Positions 16,499-25,231 of a stretch of 36,379 nt of DNA are shown piece by piece. Source of the stretch: Bryobacteraceae bacterium (GTDB lineage Bacteria; Acidobacteriota; Terriglobia; Bryobacterales; Bryobacteraceae); assembly GCA_025062235.1 (NCBI GenBank), contig JANXAE010000020.1, positions 1 to 36,379 on the forward strand. The letters run 5' to 3'. The translations under genes were made by a program, and so were the position numbers. The notes under the pieces are model-generated. The model was not told the DNA's origin and did not search any database. It saw only the letters and a list, made by a program, of their open reading frames with translations. Within the stretch, counting starts at the first letter, position 1. Every line of letters starts with the position of its first letter.

Positions 16499-17515
16499 AT
16501 GAAACCACGAGTGTTTTCCGGAATGCAGCCCACCGGGAACCTGCACATCGGCAATTACCTGGGGGCGCTCAAGCAGTGGGTCAAGATCCAGTATGACTAC
16601 GAAGCCATCTTCTGCATCGTGGACATGCACGCCATCACGGTCTACCAGCCGCCCGACGAGCTGCGGCGCAAGATCCGCGAAGTCGCCGCGCTCTACCTGG
16701 CGGCTGGCATTGACCCTCGACAGTCCACCATCATGGTGCAGTCCAGCGTGCCGGCGCATGCCGAGCTGGCCTGGATGCTTACTTGCGTGACGCCCTTCGG
16801 CTGGCTCGGCCGGATGACGCAGTTCAAGGCCAAGGCCGCCGAGCAGGAAACGGTGGGGGATGGCTTGTTCCAGTATCCGGTGCTCATGGCTGCGGACATC
16901 CTGCTTTATCAGGCTGCGATCGTGCCGGTGGGCGAGGATCAGGCGCAGCACCTGGAGTTGACCCGGGACATTGCCCAGCGCTTCAACTCCCTCTACGGCC
17001 CCACGTTCGTCGTGCCCGAGACGCGCCTTCCCGTCGTGGGCGCGCGCATCATGGGCCTGGACGATCCCCAGAAAAAGATGAGCAAGTCCGCTCCGGGCTC
17101 GGGGCACGCGGTCGCGCTGCTCGATCCCCCCGACCTGATCCGTCGCAAGATCATGCGCGCCACGACGGATTCGGCGCCCGGCGTAGATTTCGACGTGCTA
17201 GGCCCCGGGGTGGCCAACCTCCTGACCATCTTCCAGGCCTTCACCGAGTGGACCGACGAGCAGATGCGCACGCATTTCTCGGGCATGCGGTACAGCGAGC
17301 TGAAAAAGCAGGTGGCCGACGCCGTCATCGAGCATCTGCGTCCTTTGCAGGAACGTTATCGCGAGATCGTGAGCGATCCCGGCTACGTGGATCGGGTCCT
17401 GCTGGACGGAGCCGCGCGCGTGACGCCGATCGCCCGGGCCACCATCGAACTGGTCAAGCAACGCATGGGCCTCTACACCGTGGAAGTGCCGGCTCCTGCC
17501 GCGACCGCGTCCTGA
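16499..17515 (+). CDS. trpS: tryptophanyl-tRNA synthetase
   Basis: Class I aminoacyl-tRNA synthetase that charges tRNA-Trp. 338 residues, the usual bacterial length. The HIGH motif appears as HIGN (residues 16-19, within SGMQPTGNLHIGNYLGAL) and KMSKS at 193-197. DMHAIT, MAADILLY and GEDQAQHLELTRDIA are also characteristic. The ATG at 16499 has little Shine-Dalgarno character. The MFS gene begins nine bases after the stop, so they are probably co-transcribed. The 51-bp gap to the divergent methyltransferase gene must hold both promoters, which pairs two translation-related genes back to back. Confidence 0.97.
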   Translation: MKPRVFSGMQPTGNLHIGNYLGALKQWVKIQYDYEAIFCIVDMHAITVYQPPDELRRKIREVAALYLAAGIDPRQSTIMVQSSVPAHAELAWMLTCVTPFGWLGRMTQFKAKAAEQETVGDGLFQYPVLMAADILLYQAAIVPVGEDQAQHLELTRDIAQRFNSLYGPTFVVPETRLPVVGARIMGLDDPQKKMSKSAPGSGHAVALLDPPDLIRRKIMRATTDSAPGVDFDVLGPGVANLLTIFQAFTEWTDEQMRTHFSGMRYSELKKQVADAVIEHLRPLQERYREIVSDPGYVDRVLLDGAARVTPIARATIELVKQRMGLYTVEVPAPAATAS

Positions 17516-17523
17516 GCCGGCCC

Positions 17524-18819
17524 ATGCGCCTGAACCCCGTATCGCCGGGAGCGTACTGGCGGCTGGTCCGCGACAACCGCAATTTCCGCTTGCTGTGGCT
17601 GGCACAGATTGTCAGCGAGCTGGGCGATTGGTTCTACGCCATCGCCATCTACAGCCTGCTGCTCGAGCTGACGGGCAGCGCGAAGGCGATCGCCCTCGCC
17701 TACGTCCTGCAAGTGCTGCCGCAGGTGTTCGTGGCCCCGGCCGCCGGCGTGGTCAACGACCGCATGAGCCGCAAGCGCGTCATGATCCTCACCGATCTGG
17801 CCTGCTCGGTCATCGTGCTGGGCATGCTCTTGGTGCGCAGCCCCGGCATGGTGTGGCTGGCGTACGTGCTGCTGTTGCTCGAGACCGTGATGTGGGCTTT
17901 CTTCGAGCCCGGGCGCAGCGCCGTAGTGCCGGTGATCGCGCGCGAGCAGGAATTGCTGGCCGCCAACACGCTGGCCTCGATGACGTGGTCCTTCAACCTC
18001 GCGGTCGGAGCGAGCCTGGGCGGGCTGGTCGCGGCCTTTCTCGGTCGCGACTCGGTGTTCCTCATCAACGCCGTCAGCTTTGTGGCATCCGCTGCCCTCA
18101 TTCGCTCCATGTGCTTTCGCGAGACCCATCTCGGCCAGGTGGGACCTTTCCGGCTACGCGAGCTAACGGATTTTTCGCCGGTCCTCGAAGGCGCTCGTTA
18201 CATGGTGCAAGACCGCCGACGCCTGGCGACGCTGCTGGTCAAGGGGGGGTTGGGACTGATGGGTACCAACTGGGTCTTGCTGCCGATCTTCGGCGAAAGG
18301 GTCTTTCCGGTGGCCACTGCGCGGCTCGGCCTGCGCCGCGGCGGGATGATCGGGATGAGCCTGCTGATGGGCGCGCGTGGCGTAGGGGCCCTGCTCGGTC
18401 CGCTCCTCGCAGGGTACTTTTTGGGACGCGAGGGCCGGCGCATGCGGTTGGGCATCTTGCTGGGCTTTCTGGCTGCGGCGGTGGGGTATCTGGCTTTGTC
18501 CGCCGCTCCCACTCTGGCTTGGGCCTGCGCCGCCGTGGTCCTCGCCCACGCCGGCGGCTCCACCATCTGGGTTTTCTCCACCACGCTGCTGCAACAGCAG
18601 ACGGAGGACCGTTATCGCGGGCGGGTCTTCTCTGCCGACTACGCCTTCTACTGCCTCAGCGTATCCGCGGTCAGTTACCTAGCGGGTCTCTCCATAGACA
18701 TGGGTCTCGGGGTCCGCACGATGGCCGCTCTCACAGGCGCCGCTACGCTCGCGCCTGGCCTGCTCTGGGGGATGGCGCAACGTTACTGGCGCGAGCCCGC
18801 CCCGGACCGGCGGCAGTGA
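17524..18819 (+). CDS. MFS transporter, exporter type
   Basis: 431-residue major facilitator with about 12 hydrophobic segments. It starts MRLNPVSPGAYWRLVRDNRNFRLLWLAQIVSELGDW, and RNFRLLW...S.LGDW is typical of the MFS_3/EntS-like exporters. VVNDRMSRKRVMI at the loop between helices 2 and 3 matches the MFS motif A region. LLQQQTEDRYRGRVFS in the second half repeats the pseudo-symmetric loop. The substrate cannot be inferred. The ATG at 17524 lies eight bases after trpS. The frame extends upstream through trpS but that part is antisense-like noise. Confidence 0.9.
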   Translation: MRLNPVSPGAYWRLVRDNRNFRLLWLAQIVSELGDWFYAIAIYSLLLELTGSAKAIALAYVLQVLPQVFVAPAAGVVNDRMSRKRVMILTDLACSVIVLGMLLVRSPGMVWLAYVLLLLETVMWAFFEPGRSAVVPVIAREQELLAANTLASMTWSFNLAVGASLGGLVAAFLGRDSVFLINAVSFVASAALIRSMCFRETHLGQVGPFRLRELTDFSPVLEGARYMVQDRRRLATLLVKGGLGLMGTNWVLLPIFGERVFPVATARLGLRRGGMIGMSLLMGARGVGALLGPLLAGYFLGREGRRMRLGILLGFLAAAVGYLALSAAPTLAWACAAVVLAHAGGSTIWVFSTTLLQQQTEDRYRGRVFSADYAFYCLSVSAVSYLAGLSIDMGLGVRTMAALTGAATLAPGLLWGMAQRYWREPAPDRRQ

Positions 18820-18835
18820 ACCTCGTCGGCCGCCG
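18808..18835 (+). terminator. hairpin over the MFS stop codon
   Basis: CGGCGGC (18808-18814) pairs perfectly with GCCGCCG (18829-18835), with the TGA stop in the loop. There is no following T-run, so termination by this element alone is doubtful; 3'-end protection is an alternative. Confidence 0.3.
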
Positions 18836-19918
18836 CTCGATCCTCTGCGCGCTGTGCCCCGGTCACCCCCGGGATTTCGTTGCCAGGCAGTCCGGAAGCG
18901 AATTCGGACCGACCAGCCTCTCCATTCGGGCCGGGGGTGCCACCGCAGCCACGGCTCCGGAGGCGTAGGCCCGGACCCGACCTCATGCTCCATCGGCATC
19001 TCCTTCAGCCCCTGTCGGCGCTGGACCGGCGAAGGCCCCTGCTGTTGTTTGCGGGCTGTCGGAAGGGAGCCCGCTCGAGAACTCGCATGGGAAAGCCTCG
19101 TGCCTGTCGTGGATTGCATCAGGTTCTCGCAGGCAGGGCGTCGCTAAGCGGGGACACGACGTAGCGGGGTTGCGGTTCCCAGCGAGGCCCTGAGCTGTTC
19201 CGCGACGACGCCGGGCAGACGGCGAGTCGCACGGGGTAGCAACGACCGGGCGGGTCAGGCCGTCGGCCACCGGAGTCCGGCATGGGCGCGAGGGTGCGGT
19301 CACGGCGTTTTGCCCGCTCCAAGATCGCCGCGACCCGCAGGGGCCATTCCCGGATTCCCAGCGTGCGGCGTGGTCCACTTGTGGTGGGTGCAGCAGCCCA
19401 AAGTCCTTGGGGTAATCAACTTCGTGGAAGTCAACAAAGCACCCGGCGTGTTGATGCGGGTTGTCGTCCCGCGGTAACGGCCGACGTCGCTTCTTTCACG
19501 CGCAGGCGCCCCGCCTTGACCTGGTTGACCTTCGGAAAGGGGTGCAGTCTGCATCGCCGGGGCATCGGACTGCCCAATCTTCCGCCGCCGGGCGATCGGC
19601 CAGCGCGAACCATCGGAGGGCTGGTTAGCTTCGACTGGCCCAAAGCCGTTCGGCTTCGGAGGTTGTCTTGCCCCACTACCAATGCGATTCGCGCGAGCCG
19701 AACGACGCTGTCCTTGGTCGCATGGCCCGCCCCTACCTCGGTCCGGCTGGAGGGAAGCAGGCGGCCAGGCAGCGCGAACCGCAGGGACTCGTGCCGTGGA
19801 CGTTTTGCCCAAGGCTGTGCGGCCGGAACGGTGAACCGTCCGTTTGGTAGATCACGGCGTGCGGCGAAACGTAGACCTCGCGCAAGTGAGGAACACCCGC
19901 GAGTACGCGGCGGGCGTC
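18820..19918. other. 1.1-kb gene-free region with clustered hairpins
   Basis: Both flanking genes end here, so no promoters for them are needed. Several open frames exist on both strands, but their translations are Arg/Pro/Ser-rich and recall no protein family. The part at 19397-19472 is less GC-rich and has three good hairpins in a row: CCCAA/TTGGG (19397-19411), ACTTC-GTG-GAAGT (19419-19431) and GCGGG/CCCGC (19456-19472). AAGCCG-TT-CGGCTT follows at 19643-19656, and CGGA(A)CGGT paired with ACCGTCCG at 19824-19842. A structured RNA, a decayed insertion or a repeat element are all possible; nothing known was recognised. Confidence 0.5.
19893..19917 (-). terminator. hairpin just after the last gene of the Tad operon
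   Basis: On the minus strand the arms 19910-19917 and 19893-19900 form an 8-bp stem (one G-U pair) with a 9-base loop, one base after the stop codon at 19919. It is followed by GTGTTCCTC-type sequence without a real U-tract. It is well placed to end the long pilus operon transcript. Confidence 0.4.
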
Positions 19919-21466
19919 CTACAAGGCCTCCGGGTGAGTGATCAGGAACTCGGTGTCGGCGAGGAGCACGTAGTCGCGCGGCTCGGCCCGCGCGAGCCTC
20001 GCGATCTCGCCCAGATAGTAGCGGACCACACTGGTGCGGTCCGCGACGTACCAAGGGATGGGCGACATTCCGGGCGACGCTGCCTTTCTCCCAGCCTTCA
20101 GATAGAGGAGAGCGTCATGCCAGGCGAGGAAGGTGGCGCCGGCCGGCGTCTGCTCGCGGATCCAGCGGTAGGCCTGCTCGACGCCTTGGAGTTGCCTGCG
20201 ATACCGCTCGCTCCGCTGCGGATAGTGCTCGGCAAGCGGGCGAGACCATCGCCAGGCGCCAATGGCGCCCAGCACCGCCAGGGTGATCAGCATGGTGGTG
20301 CCCGCCAGCCGTTCGGCTCGAGGACCGGCGCGCAGCGCCGCCCGGGCCATCGCCAGGATATTGCGAACCTCTTCGAAGAGCCCGGCCATGAGCAGCGGCG
20401 CCAGCGGGAACAAGAGGCGCGAGTCGGCGGGAAAGTTCCAGGGCAGAAGCAGCGACAGGTGGCCGACGGCATACCAGTGATATTGCGAGGGGCCGACTCG
20501 CCGCGCCAGACGCCAGACGCCCAGGAAGGCCAGCACGGCTACGATGATCGAGAAGAGTCGCTCAGGCGTCGTTTCTCCGGGCGTGGGCACGACGAGCATG
20601 CCGCCGCGGATGAGAATGCCCCCGGCGTTATTCCAGAGCAGCACGGGGAGATCCTGGAGGCGGGCGGTTTCCAAGTAAAACCGGATGTAATCCGTGTGAT
20701 AAATCAGCGTCGGATCGGGTCCTTCGTATCTGTGAGTTTGTGCCCACCACGTCCAGCCGACGACGGCGGGTAGCGCGCTCGCCAGGTAGATGGCCGCCGC
20801 TTGCACCCTGCGGCGCAGCAGCAATCCCGCGGCGCCCGAGAGCACGAGTGCGATGCCGGCCGTGCGGCACAGGAACGCCGCCGCGGCGAGAACTCCTGCC
20901 GCCACAGGCCACTTCAGTCCGGCTCGTGCGCCCGCGCGCTCCAGTAGCAGAATCGCGGTGAGCAGCAGAACGGTGTAAGGAACTTCGGTGTGAACTCCGG
21001 TGGTGAAGTACAGGAAGTGCGGGTTGACGGCGAGCAATGCAGCAATGGCGACGGCCTGGCGCGGGCTCAAGCCCAGCTTGCGCGTGGCGAGCAGGCTCAA
21101 ACCCAGCAATGGCGGCGCCCAGAGCCAGCTCGAGAGAACGCCCAAGGGAAGGTTGTCGGGAAACTCTGGCTTGATTTTCCACGCAAGCGCCAGGTACGCG
21201 GGGTAAAGGGGCGGATACTTCGTCTGCCAGGGCTCGGAGGGCAGTGAAACGATCCGGTATCCCGCTCTTTCAGCCAGGGCCTTCGCTGTCACCCAGTAAA
21301 TGCCGTCATCCACAGTAGAACCGAAGTGCTTATAGTCCCGCCCGCGCCAGGCTGTCAGCGCGGAGGGTAGACAGAGCAGCATTGCTGCGGCGATGACGAG
21401 CAGTGCCCTTCGACGCGCGCCTAGCCGATCCGTCAGGCGACCAGCAACAGCACGCAAACGTTCCAT
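19919..21466 (-). CDS. GT-C fold (GT39/PMT-like) membrane glycosyltransferase
   Basis: 515-residue polytopic membrane protein with about ten helices. After the first helix comes STVDDGIYWVTAKAL, placing the acidic pair where GT-C enzymes (ArnT, PMT, GT39 relatives) keep catalytic aspartates. KYPPLYPAYLALAW follows, with the PPLYP signature common in these proteins, and a soluble C-terminal tail with DYVLLADTEFL. Such enzymes take sugar from a polyprenyl-phosphate donor and transfer it on the periplasmic side. As the last gene of the Tad operon it may glycosylate pilin or a cell-surface glycan; this is inference. The start overlaps the end of the DUF5658-like gene by 34 bases. Confidence 0.7.
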   Translation of the reverse strand: MERLRAVAGRLTDRLGARRRALLVIAAAMLLCLPSALTAWRGRDYKHFGSTVDDGIYWVTAKALAERAGYRIVSLPSEPWQTKYPPLYPAYLALAWKIKPEFPDNLPLGVLSSWLWAPPLLGLSLLATRKLGLSPRQAVAIAALLAVNPHFLYFTTGVHTEVPYTVLLLTAILLLERAGARAGLKWPVAAGVLAAAAFLCRTAGIALVLSGAAGLLLRRRVQAAAIYLASALPAVVGWTWWAQTHRYEGPDPTLIYHTDYIRFYLETARLQDLPVLLWNNAGGILIRGGMLVVPTPGETTPERLFSIIVAVLAFLGVWRLARRVGPSQYHWYAVGHLSLLLPWNFPADSRLLFPLAPLLMAGLFEEVRNILAMARAALRAGPRAERLAGTTMLITLAVLGAIGAWRWSRPLAEHYPQRSERYRRQLQGVEQAYRWIREQTPAGATFLAWHDALLYLKAGRKAASPGMSPIPWYVADRTSVVRYYLGEIARLARAEPRDYVLLADTEFLITHPEAL

Positions 21467-21774
21467 ACCACCAGCGCTGCGAACCAGTAGTTGATGCGAG
21501 CCACCACGCGCGAGCGGCCCGTCCAGTAACAGAGCGCCACCAGCAGGAAGGCCGCTGCCTTGGAGATGGCAAGGCCCGCCAAGGGATGGACATCGGTGAG
21601 TAGCCGAACGATGGGACTGGCTTCTTGAGCTCCCAACCGGAATCCGAGCAGCGTCGTCAGCGCGTCGAGCAGTTGCAGGTAGACGAACATCTTGAAATAC
21701 AACGCGCCGGAGGCCCCTTTGAAAGCCCCCGGGCCCGCCGGCGCTGCCGTCGCGATCTCCTCCACAGGTTTCAT
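21433..21774 (-). CDS. DUF5658-like small membrane protein
   Basis: 113 residues from the ATG at 21774, which has GAGGAGCAAG directly upstream. After a soluble Ala/Pro-rich start there are three hydrophobic segments, with FVYLQLLDALTTLLGFRLG and EASPIVRLL. The L-D-A-L-T-T-x-L...E-x-x-P pattern is typical of DUF5658 proteins, whose function is not known. It lies between the 32-codon ORF and the terminal glycosyltransferase gene, overlapping the latter by 34 bases, so translation is probably coupled. A role in the membrane complex of the pilus or in glycan transfer is possible but unsupported beyond context. Confidence 0.65.
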   Translation of the reverse strand: MKPVEEIATAAPAGPGAFKGASGALYFKMFVYLQLLDALTTLLGFRLGAQEASPIVRLLTDVHPLAGLAISKAAAFLLVALCYWTGRSRVVARINYWFAALVVWNVCVLLLVA

Positions 21775-21835
21775 CTTGCTCCTCGAGGTTCCGGCGGTCT
21801 CTGCCCCATTCCGACTGGCCAGAGGCGGAGCGCGC

Positions 21836-21934
21836 TCAAGAACCCATCTTGCGCTTGCGGCGCCGCATGATGTAGAGCACCAGCACAACGCCCGCAGCGA
21901 TGAACAGGATCGTCGAAAGCGTCTGTTGATCCAT
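21836..21934 (-). CDS. 32-residue membrane peptide in the Tad operon
   Basis: The ATG at 21934 follows GGAGGTGAACGCG, one of the best Shine-Dalgarno sequences in the window. The 32-residue product starts MDQQTLSTILFIAAGVVLVL and ends in YIMRRRKRKMGS: one transmembrane helix (about residues 7-24) with a strongly basic cytoplasmic tail. It sits 33 bases after the tadC stop and 61 bases before the DUF5658-like start, on the same strand. It is too short for most gene callers. No family is recognised. Ribosome site, composition and operon position together support it. Confidence 0.6.
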   Translation of the reverse strand: MDQQTLSTILFIAAGVVLVLYIMRRRKRKMGS

Positions 21935-21967
21935 CGCGTTCACCTCCAAAGGGAATTCCTACTGATC

Positions 21968-22906
21968 TTACGGCATGTACGATTCGCGCACCAGCGGGAG
22001 CAGGCTCTTGAAGATCTGGATCATCGCCGGGCCGCCCGCGATGATGAACATCGAAGGCAGAATGCAGAAGAAAATGGGGAATACGAGTTTCACGCCGACT
22101 TTGTTGGCGCGCTCCTCGGCCTCCTGCCGGCGCTGGATGCGCATGAACTCGGCATGCGTGCGCAGCGATTCCGCCAGGCTGGTGCCGAAGCGATCCGTTT
22201 GCACCAGCGCGGCCACGAGGTTCCGGATCTCGCGCTCCCCCGTGCGGTCGGCCAGATTGCGCAACGCCTCGGCGCGCCGCTTGCCCGCGCGCACCTCGAG
22301 GGCCACCAGACTGAGTTCCTCCGCCAGATCCTTGTGCGCGATGGCGATCTCCTGCGCCACGTTCTGGAGGGCCTGGTCGAGCCCCAAGCCTGCCTCGACA
22401 CTGACCACCAGCAGGTCGAGCGCGTCCGGCAAGGCATGGCGCAGGCGCTCCTGCCTTGCCGCCACCATGCGCTCCAGGACAAAGGTTGGCAGGAAGTAGC
22501 CGACGAAGGCCGCTCCGCCTACCAGCGCCATCCGCAACACAGCCAGCGAGCTCACCTCGGAGCGCACCAGGAAAGCGAGCACCGCGAAGGTCAGGGCAGT
22601 CACGACCTTCAGGCCATAATACGTGTAAAGCGCGGCGTCGGAGCGATAGCCCGCCGCGACCAGCTCACGGCGGGCCAGTGAGGCTTCCTGGGGCGAGACT
22701 GGGACGCGCTGGCCGATCATGCGGATGGTGCGCACCATGAAGCCTGGCACCCCGTTGACCGGCCCCAGACCTTCCGTAGCCACCGCGCTAGCCGCACCCG
22801 TCACCTGCTCGAAGATCCGCCCGGGCCGCACGTAAATCCGGTAACCGTACCAGGTGATCGCGGCCGCCAACAGCGCGAACAATGCAAGGGAGATGAAGCC
22901 CGCCAT
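21968..22906 (-). CDS. tadC: Tad pilus inner-membrane protein TadC
   Basis: 312-residue T2SS-F domain protein. An N-terminal helix (FISLALFALLAAAITWYGY) is followed by a cytoplasmic stretch, two helices, the conserved F domain (LRHALPDALDLLVVSVEAGLGLDQALQNVA, the classic PDAL...E.G..L..AL pattern), and a C-terminal helix with LVFPIFFCILPSMFIIAGGPA. TadB and TadC form the platform in the inner membrane on which TadA drives pilin assembly. It lies ten bases after the tadB stop. Order (downstream of tadB) and the VFP-FFCILP end distinguish it from TadB. Confidence 0.9.
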   Translation of the reverse strand: MAGFISLALFALLAAAITWYGYRIYVRPGRIFEQVTGAASAVATEGLGPVNGVPGFMVRTIRMIGQRVPVSPQEASLARRELVAAGYRSDAALYTYYGLKVVTALTFAVLAFLVRSEVSSLAVLRMALVGGAAFVGYFLPTFVLERMVAARQERLRHALPDALDLLVVSVEAGLGLDQALQNVAQEIAIAHKDLAEELSLVALEVRAGKRRAEALRNLADRTGEREIRNLVAALVQTDRFGTSLAESLRTHAEFMRIQRRQEAEERANKVGVKLVFPIFFCILPSMFIIAGGPAMIQIFKSLLPLVRESYMP

Positions 22907-22916
22907 GCTTTCCTCC

Positions 22917-23885
22917 TCAGATCTTGATGTTGATGATCCGACGCATCAGGAAGTATCCCGTGACTTGCCCGATGATGGCGGCGGCGATCAGGTACCTGCC
23001 ATGCTCGTCGCGCGCCATGCCGCGCAAATAGTCGGGCGCGAGCAGCATCAGGCCGAGCATCGTCACGATGGGAAGCACGGTGAGAATCGCAGCCGTCACG
23101 CGTCCGTGAGCGCTCATGGCCCGCACATGGCCTTTGAGCTGGAAACGCTCGCGGATCACCCGGGCGAGGTTCCGGAGGATCTCGGCGAGGTTGCCGCCCG
23201 TTTGCCGCTGCAATAGCACGGCGGAGACGAAGAAACGCACGTCCATCAGAGGCACACGGTCCACCAGCCGTCGCAGGGCGACCTCGAGGGGCGCGCCCAG
23301 GTTGTTCTCTTCGTAGACCAGGCGGAACTCCGGCCCCAGCGGAGGGGGCAGTTCGGCAGAGAGCATGTCGAGGCTGGCCGAGAGCGAGTGCCCCGCGCGC
23401 AGCGACCGCGCGATGAAATCCAGGGCTTCGGGGAATTGCCGTTCGAAAAGCGCGAGCCGCCGCGCACGGCGTCGGCTGATGACGAACAGAGGCAGACCGC
23501 CCAGGACCAGGGCCAGCCCGAGCGAGCTGAGCCACGGCAGCATCAGAATCCTCAACTGCGTGCCGGCCAGCGCCCCGACCGCCGCCAGCAGAGCCGAGAC
23601 GATCACGACTTGGACGGGATTCCAGTCGAGGCCCGCTTGCCGGATGAACTTGTCCAGGTTGGCGGTGACCGGCCATCGCGCCAGGGCGGATTCCAGCTTC
23701 GACAGTCCGGTGGCCTCGCGCACCAGGATTCGCGCCTCTTCGGCGTAGATCCGGCCGGCCACGGTCTGGAGCATGCCCGCCACGCGTTTCTTGCGCTCGG
23801 CTTCGAGCAGGCGGAGGCCGAGGCTTACTGCCAGCAGCACCAGCGCGAACATCACCACGAACAGCAACAGCCACAGGTACGGCAT
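22917..23885 (-). CDS. tadB: Tad pilus inner-membrane protein TadB
   Basis: 322 residues from the ATG at 23885, preceded by AGGAGG. The upstream open frame overlaps tadA and is not protein-like. The N-terminal helix (MPYLWLLLFVVMFALVLLAV) is followed by two central helices, the T2SS-F domain (FERQFPEALDFIARSLRAGH, LRRLVDRVPLMDVRFFVSAV, QTGGNLAEIL) and two C-terminal helices. QTGGNLAEIL is shared with TadB/CpaG proteins. It forms the membrane platform with TadC. Only eight bases separate it from the tadA stop. Confidence 0.9.
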   Translation of the reverse strand: MPYLWLLLFVVMFALVLLAVSLGLRLLEAERKKRVAGMLQTVAGRIYAEEARILVREATGLSKLESALARWPVTANLDKFIRQAGLDWNPVQVVIVSALLAAVGALAGTQLRILMLPWLSSLGLALVLGGLPLFVISRRRARRLALFERQFPEALDFIARSLRAGHSLSASLDMLSAELPPPLGPEFRLVYEENNLGAPLEVALRRLVDRVPLMDVRFFVSAVLLQRQTGGNLAEILRNLARVIRERFQLKGHVRAMSAHGRVTAAILTVLPIVTMLGLMLLAPDYLRGMARDEHGRYLIAAAIIGQVTGYFLMRRIINIKI

Positions 23886-23893
23886 CGCGCCTC

Positions 23894-25228
23894 CTAGCCG
23901 ATCTCGACAATCGTCTGGAACGTGCTTGCCGGCAGGTGAATGCCGCAGGCCGCCAGCCGGTCGCTGAATCGCGGCCGGATGCCGGTGGGTCGGAACCTGC
24001 CGAGCACCTTCCCACCCGGCCCGAGGCCCGTCTTCTCGAACACGAAGATGTCCTGCAAGGTGACCTGGTCGCCTTCCATGCCCACGCACTCGGTGATGTG
24101 CGTGATGCGCCGGCTGCCGTCGCTCAGCCGCGCCAGGTGCACGAACAGATCTATGGCGGAGGCCACTTGCTGGCGGATGGCGCGCAGGCTGATGTTGGCG
24201 TTGGCCAGTGAAACCATCACTTCCAGCCGGCTGATGGCGTCGCGCGGGGAGTTGGCGTGGATGGTGGTGAGCGAGCCGTCGTGCCCGGTGTTCATCGCCT
24301 GGAGCATGTCGAGCGCCTCCTCGCCGCGCACCTCGCCCACGATGATGCGGTCCGGGCGCATGCGCAGCGCGTTGATGACGAGTTGCCGCTGCCGGATGGC
24401 GCCCTGGCCCTCGATGTTCGGCGGGCGCGTCTCCATGCGGGCCACGTGTACCTGCCGCAGTTGGAGCTCGGCGGCATCCTCGATCGTGATGATGCGCTCG
24501 TCTTCGGGGATGTAGGTGGAGAGGACGTTGAGCAGCGTGGTCTTGCCCGCGCCCGTGCCGCCCGAAATGATGATGTTCAGGCGCGCCTTCACGCAGGCTT
24601 CGAGCAGGGCGAGCATCTCCTGCGTGAGCGTCAGGTTGGCCAGCAGCTCTTCGGCTTGCAGACGGTCGGCGCGGAAGCGGCGGATGGACAGCAGCGGTCC
24701 GTCAATGGCGATCGGCGGGATCACCGCGTTGATGCGCGAGCCGTCGGGCAGCCGTGCGTCCACCATGGGCGAGGACTCGTCAATGCGGCGCCCCACGCGC
24801 GAGACGATCTTCTCGATGATCCGCAACAGGTGCGCGTCGTCCTTGAACTGCACGGGCGTCCGGTAGAGCTTGCCGTCCCGCTCCACATAGACCATCCTGG
24901 GCGTGGTCACGAGGATGTCCGAGAGCGTGGGATCTTGGAGAAGCGGCTCCAGCGGCCCCAGCCCGAAAACCTCGTTGAGCACTTCCTCGATGATCCGGTC
25001 TTTCTCCACCATGCTCAGCGGGGTCTTCTCCTCTTCGATCAGCCGGGCCACCGCCGCACGGATCTCCGCGCGGGCGCGTTCGGTGGGCAGCGTCGAGAGG
25101 ACTTCGAGATTGACGCGGTCCAGCAGCTTGCGGTGCAAGGTGAATTTCAGCTCTTGATGTTCCGGCGGCGCCGGTCGTCGGAAGGGCCGGACCGGCGGCA
25201 GTTCGTGTCTAGGTGCTGCGCTCGCCAT
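23894..25228 (-). CDS. tadA: Tad pilus assembly ATPase TadA (CpaF)
   Basis: 444-residue secretion ATPase of the VirB11/CpaF group that powers pilus assembly from the cytoplasmic face. The N-terminal domain contains [20 protein letters not shown], the CpaF hallmark. The Walker A motif GGTGAGKTT is at residues 223-231, the Asp box is [11 protein letters not shown], the Walker B region is [16 protein letters not shown], and the His-box region is [21 protein letters not shown]. All catalytic elements look intact. It starts three bases after the tadZ stop and ends eight bases before tadB, as in a compact operon. Confidence 0.96.
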   Translation of the reverse strand: MASAAPRHELPPVRPFRRPAPPEHQELKFTLHRKLLDRVNLEVLSTLPTERARAEIRAAVARLIEEEKTPLSMVEKDRIIEEVLNEVFGLGPLEPLLQDPTLSDILVTTPRMVYVERDGKLYRTPVQFKDDAHLLRIIEKIVSRVGRRIDESSPMVDARLPDGSRINAVIPPIAIDGPLLSIRRFRADRLQAEELLANLTLTQEMLALLEACVKARLNIIISGGTGAGKTTLLNVLSTYIPEDERIITIEDAAELQLRQVHVARMETRPPNIEGQGAIRQRQLVINALRMRPDRIIVGEVRGEEALDMLQAMNTGHDGSLTTIHANSPRDAISRLEVMVSLANANISLRAIRQQVASAIDLFVHLARLSDGSRRITHITECVGMEGDQVTLQDIFVFEKTGLGPGGKVLGRFRPTGIRPRFSDRLAACGIHLPASTFQTIVEIG

Positions 25229-25231
25229 ATC

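Noticed and set aside
19629-19643. GGTTAGCTTCGACTGG, reminiscent of the tmRNA 5' end
   Set aside because: No tag reading frame, no acceptor-stem partner and no TTCGA-type T-arm about 350 bases downstream.
19738-19765. String GGTCCGG...AGGGAAGCAG resembling the conserved apical part of bacterial SRP (4.5S) RNA
   Set aside because: The GNRA tetraloop and the CAGG side of the symmetric loop are missing, and the flanking long pairing of SRP RNA was not found.
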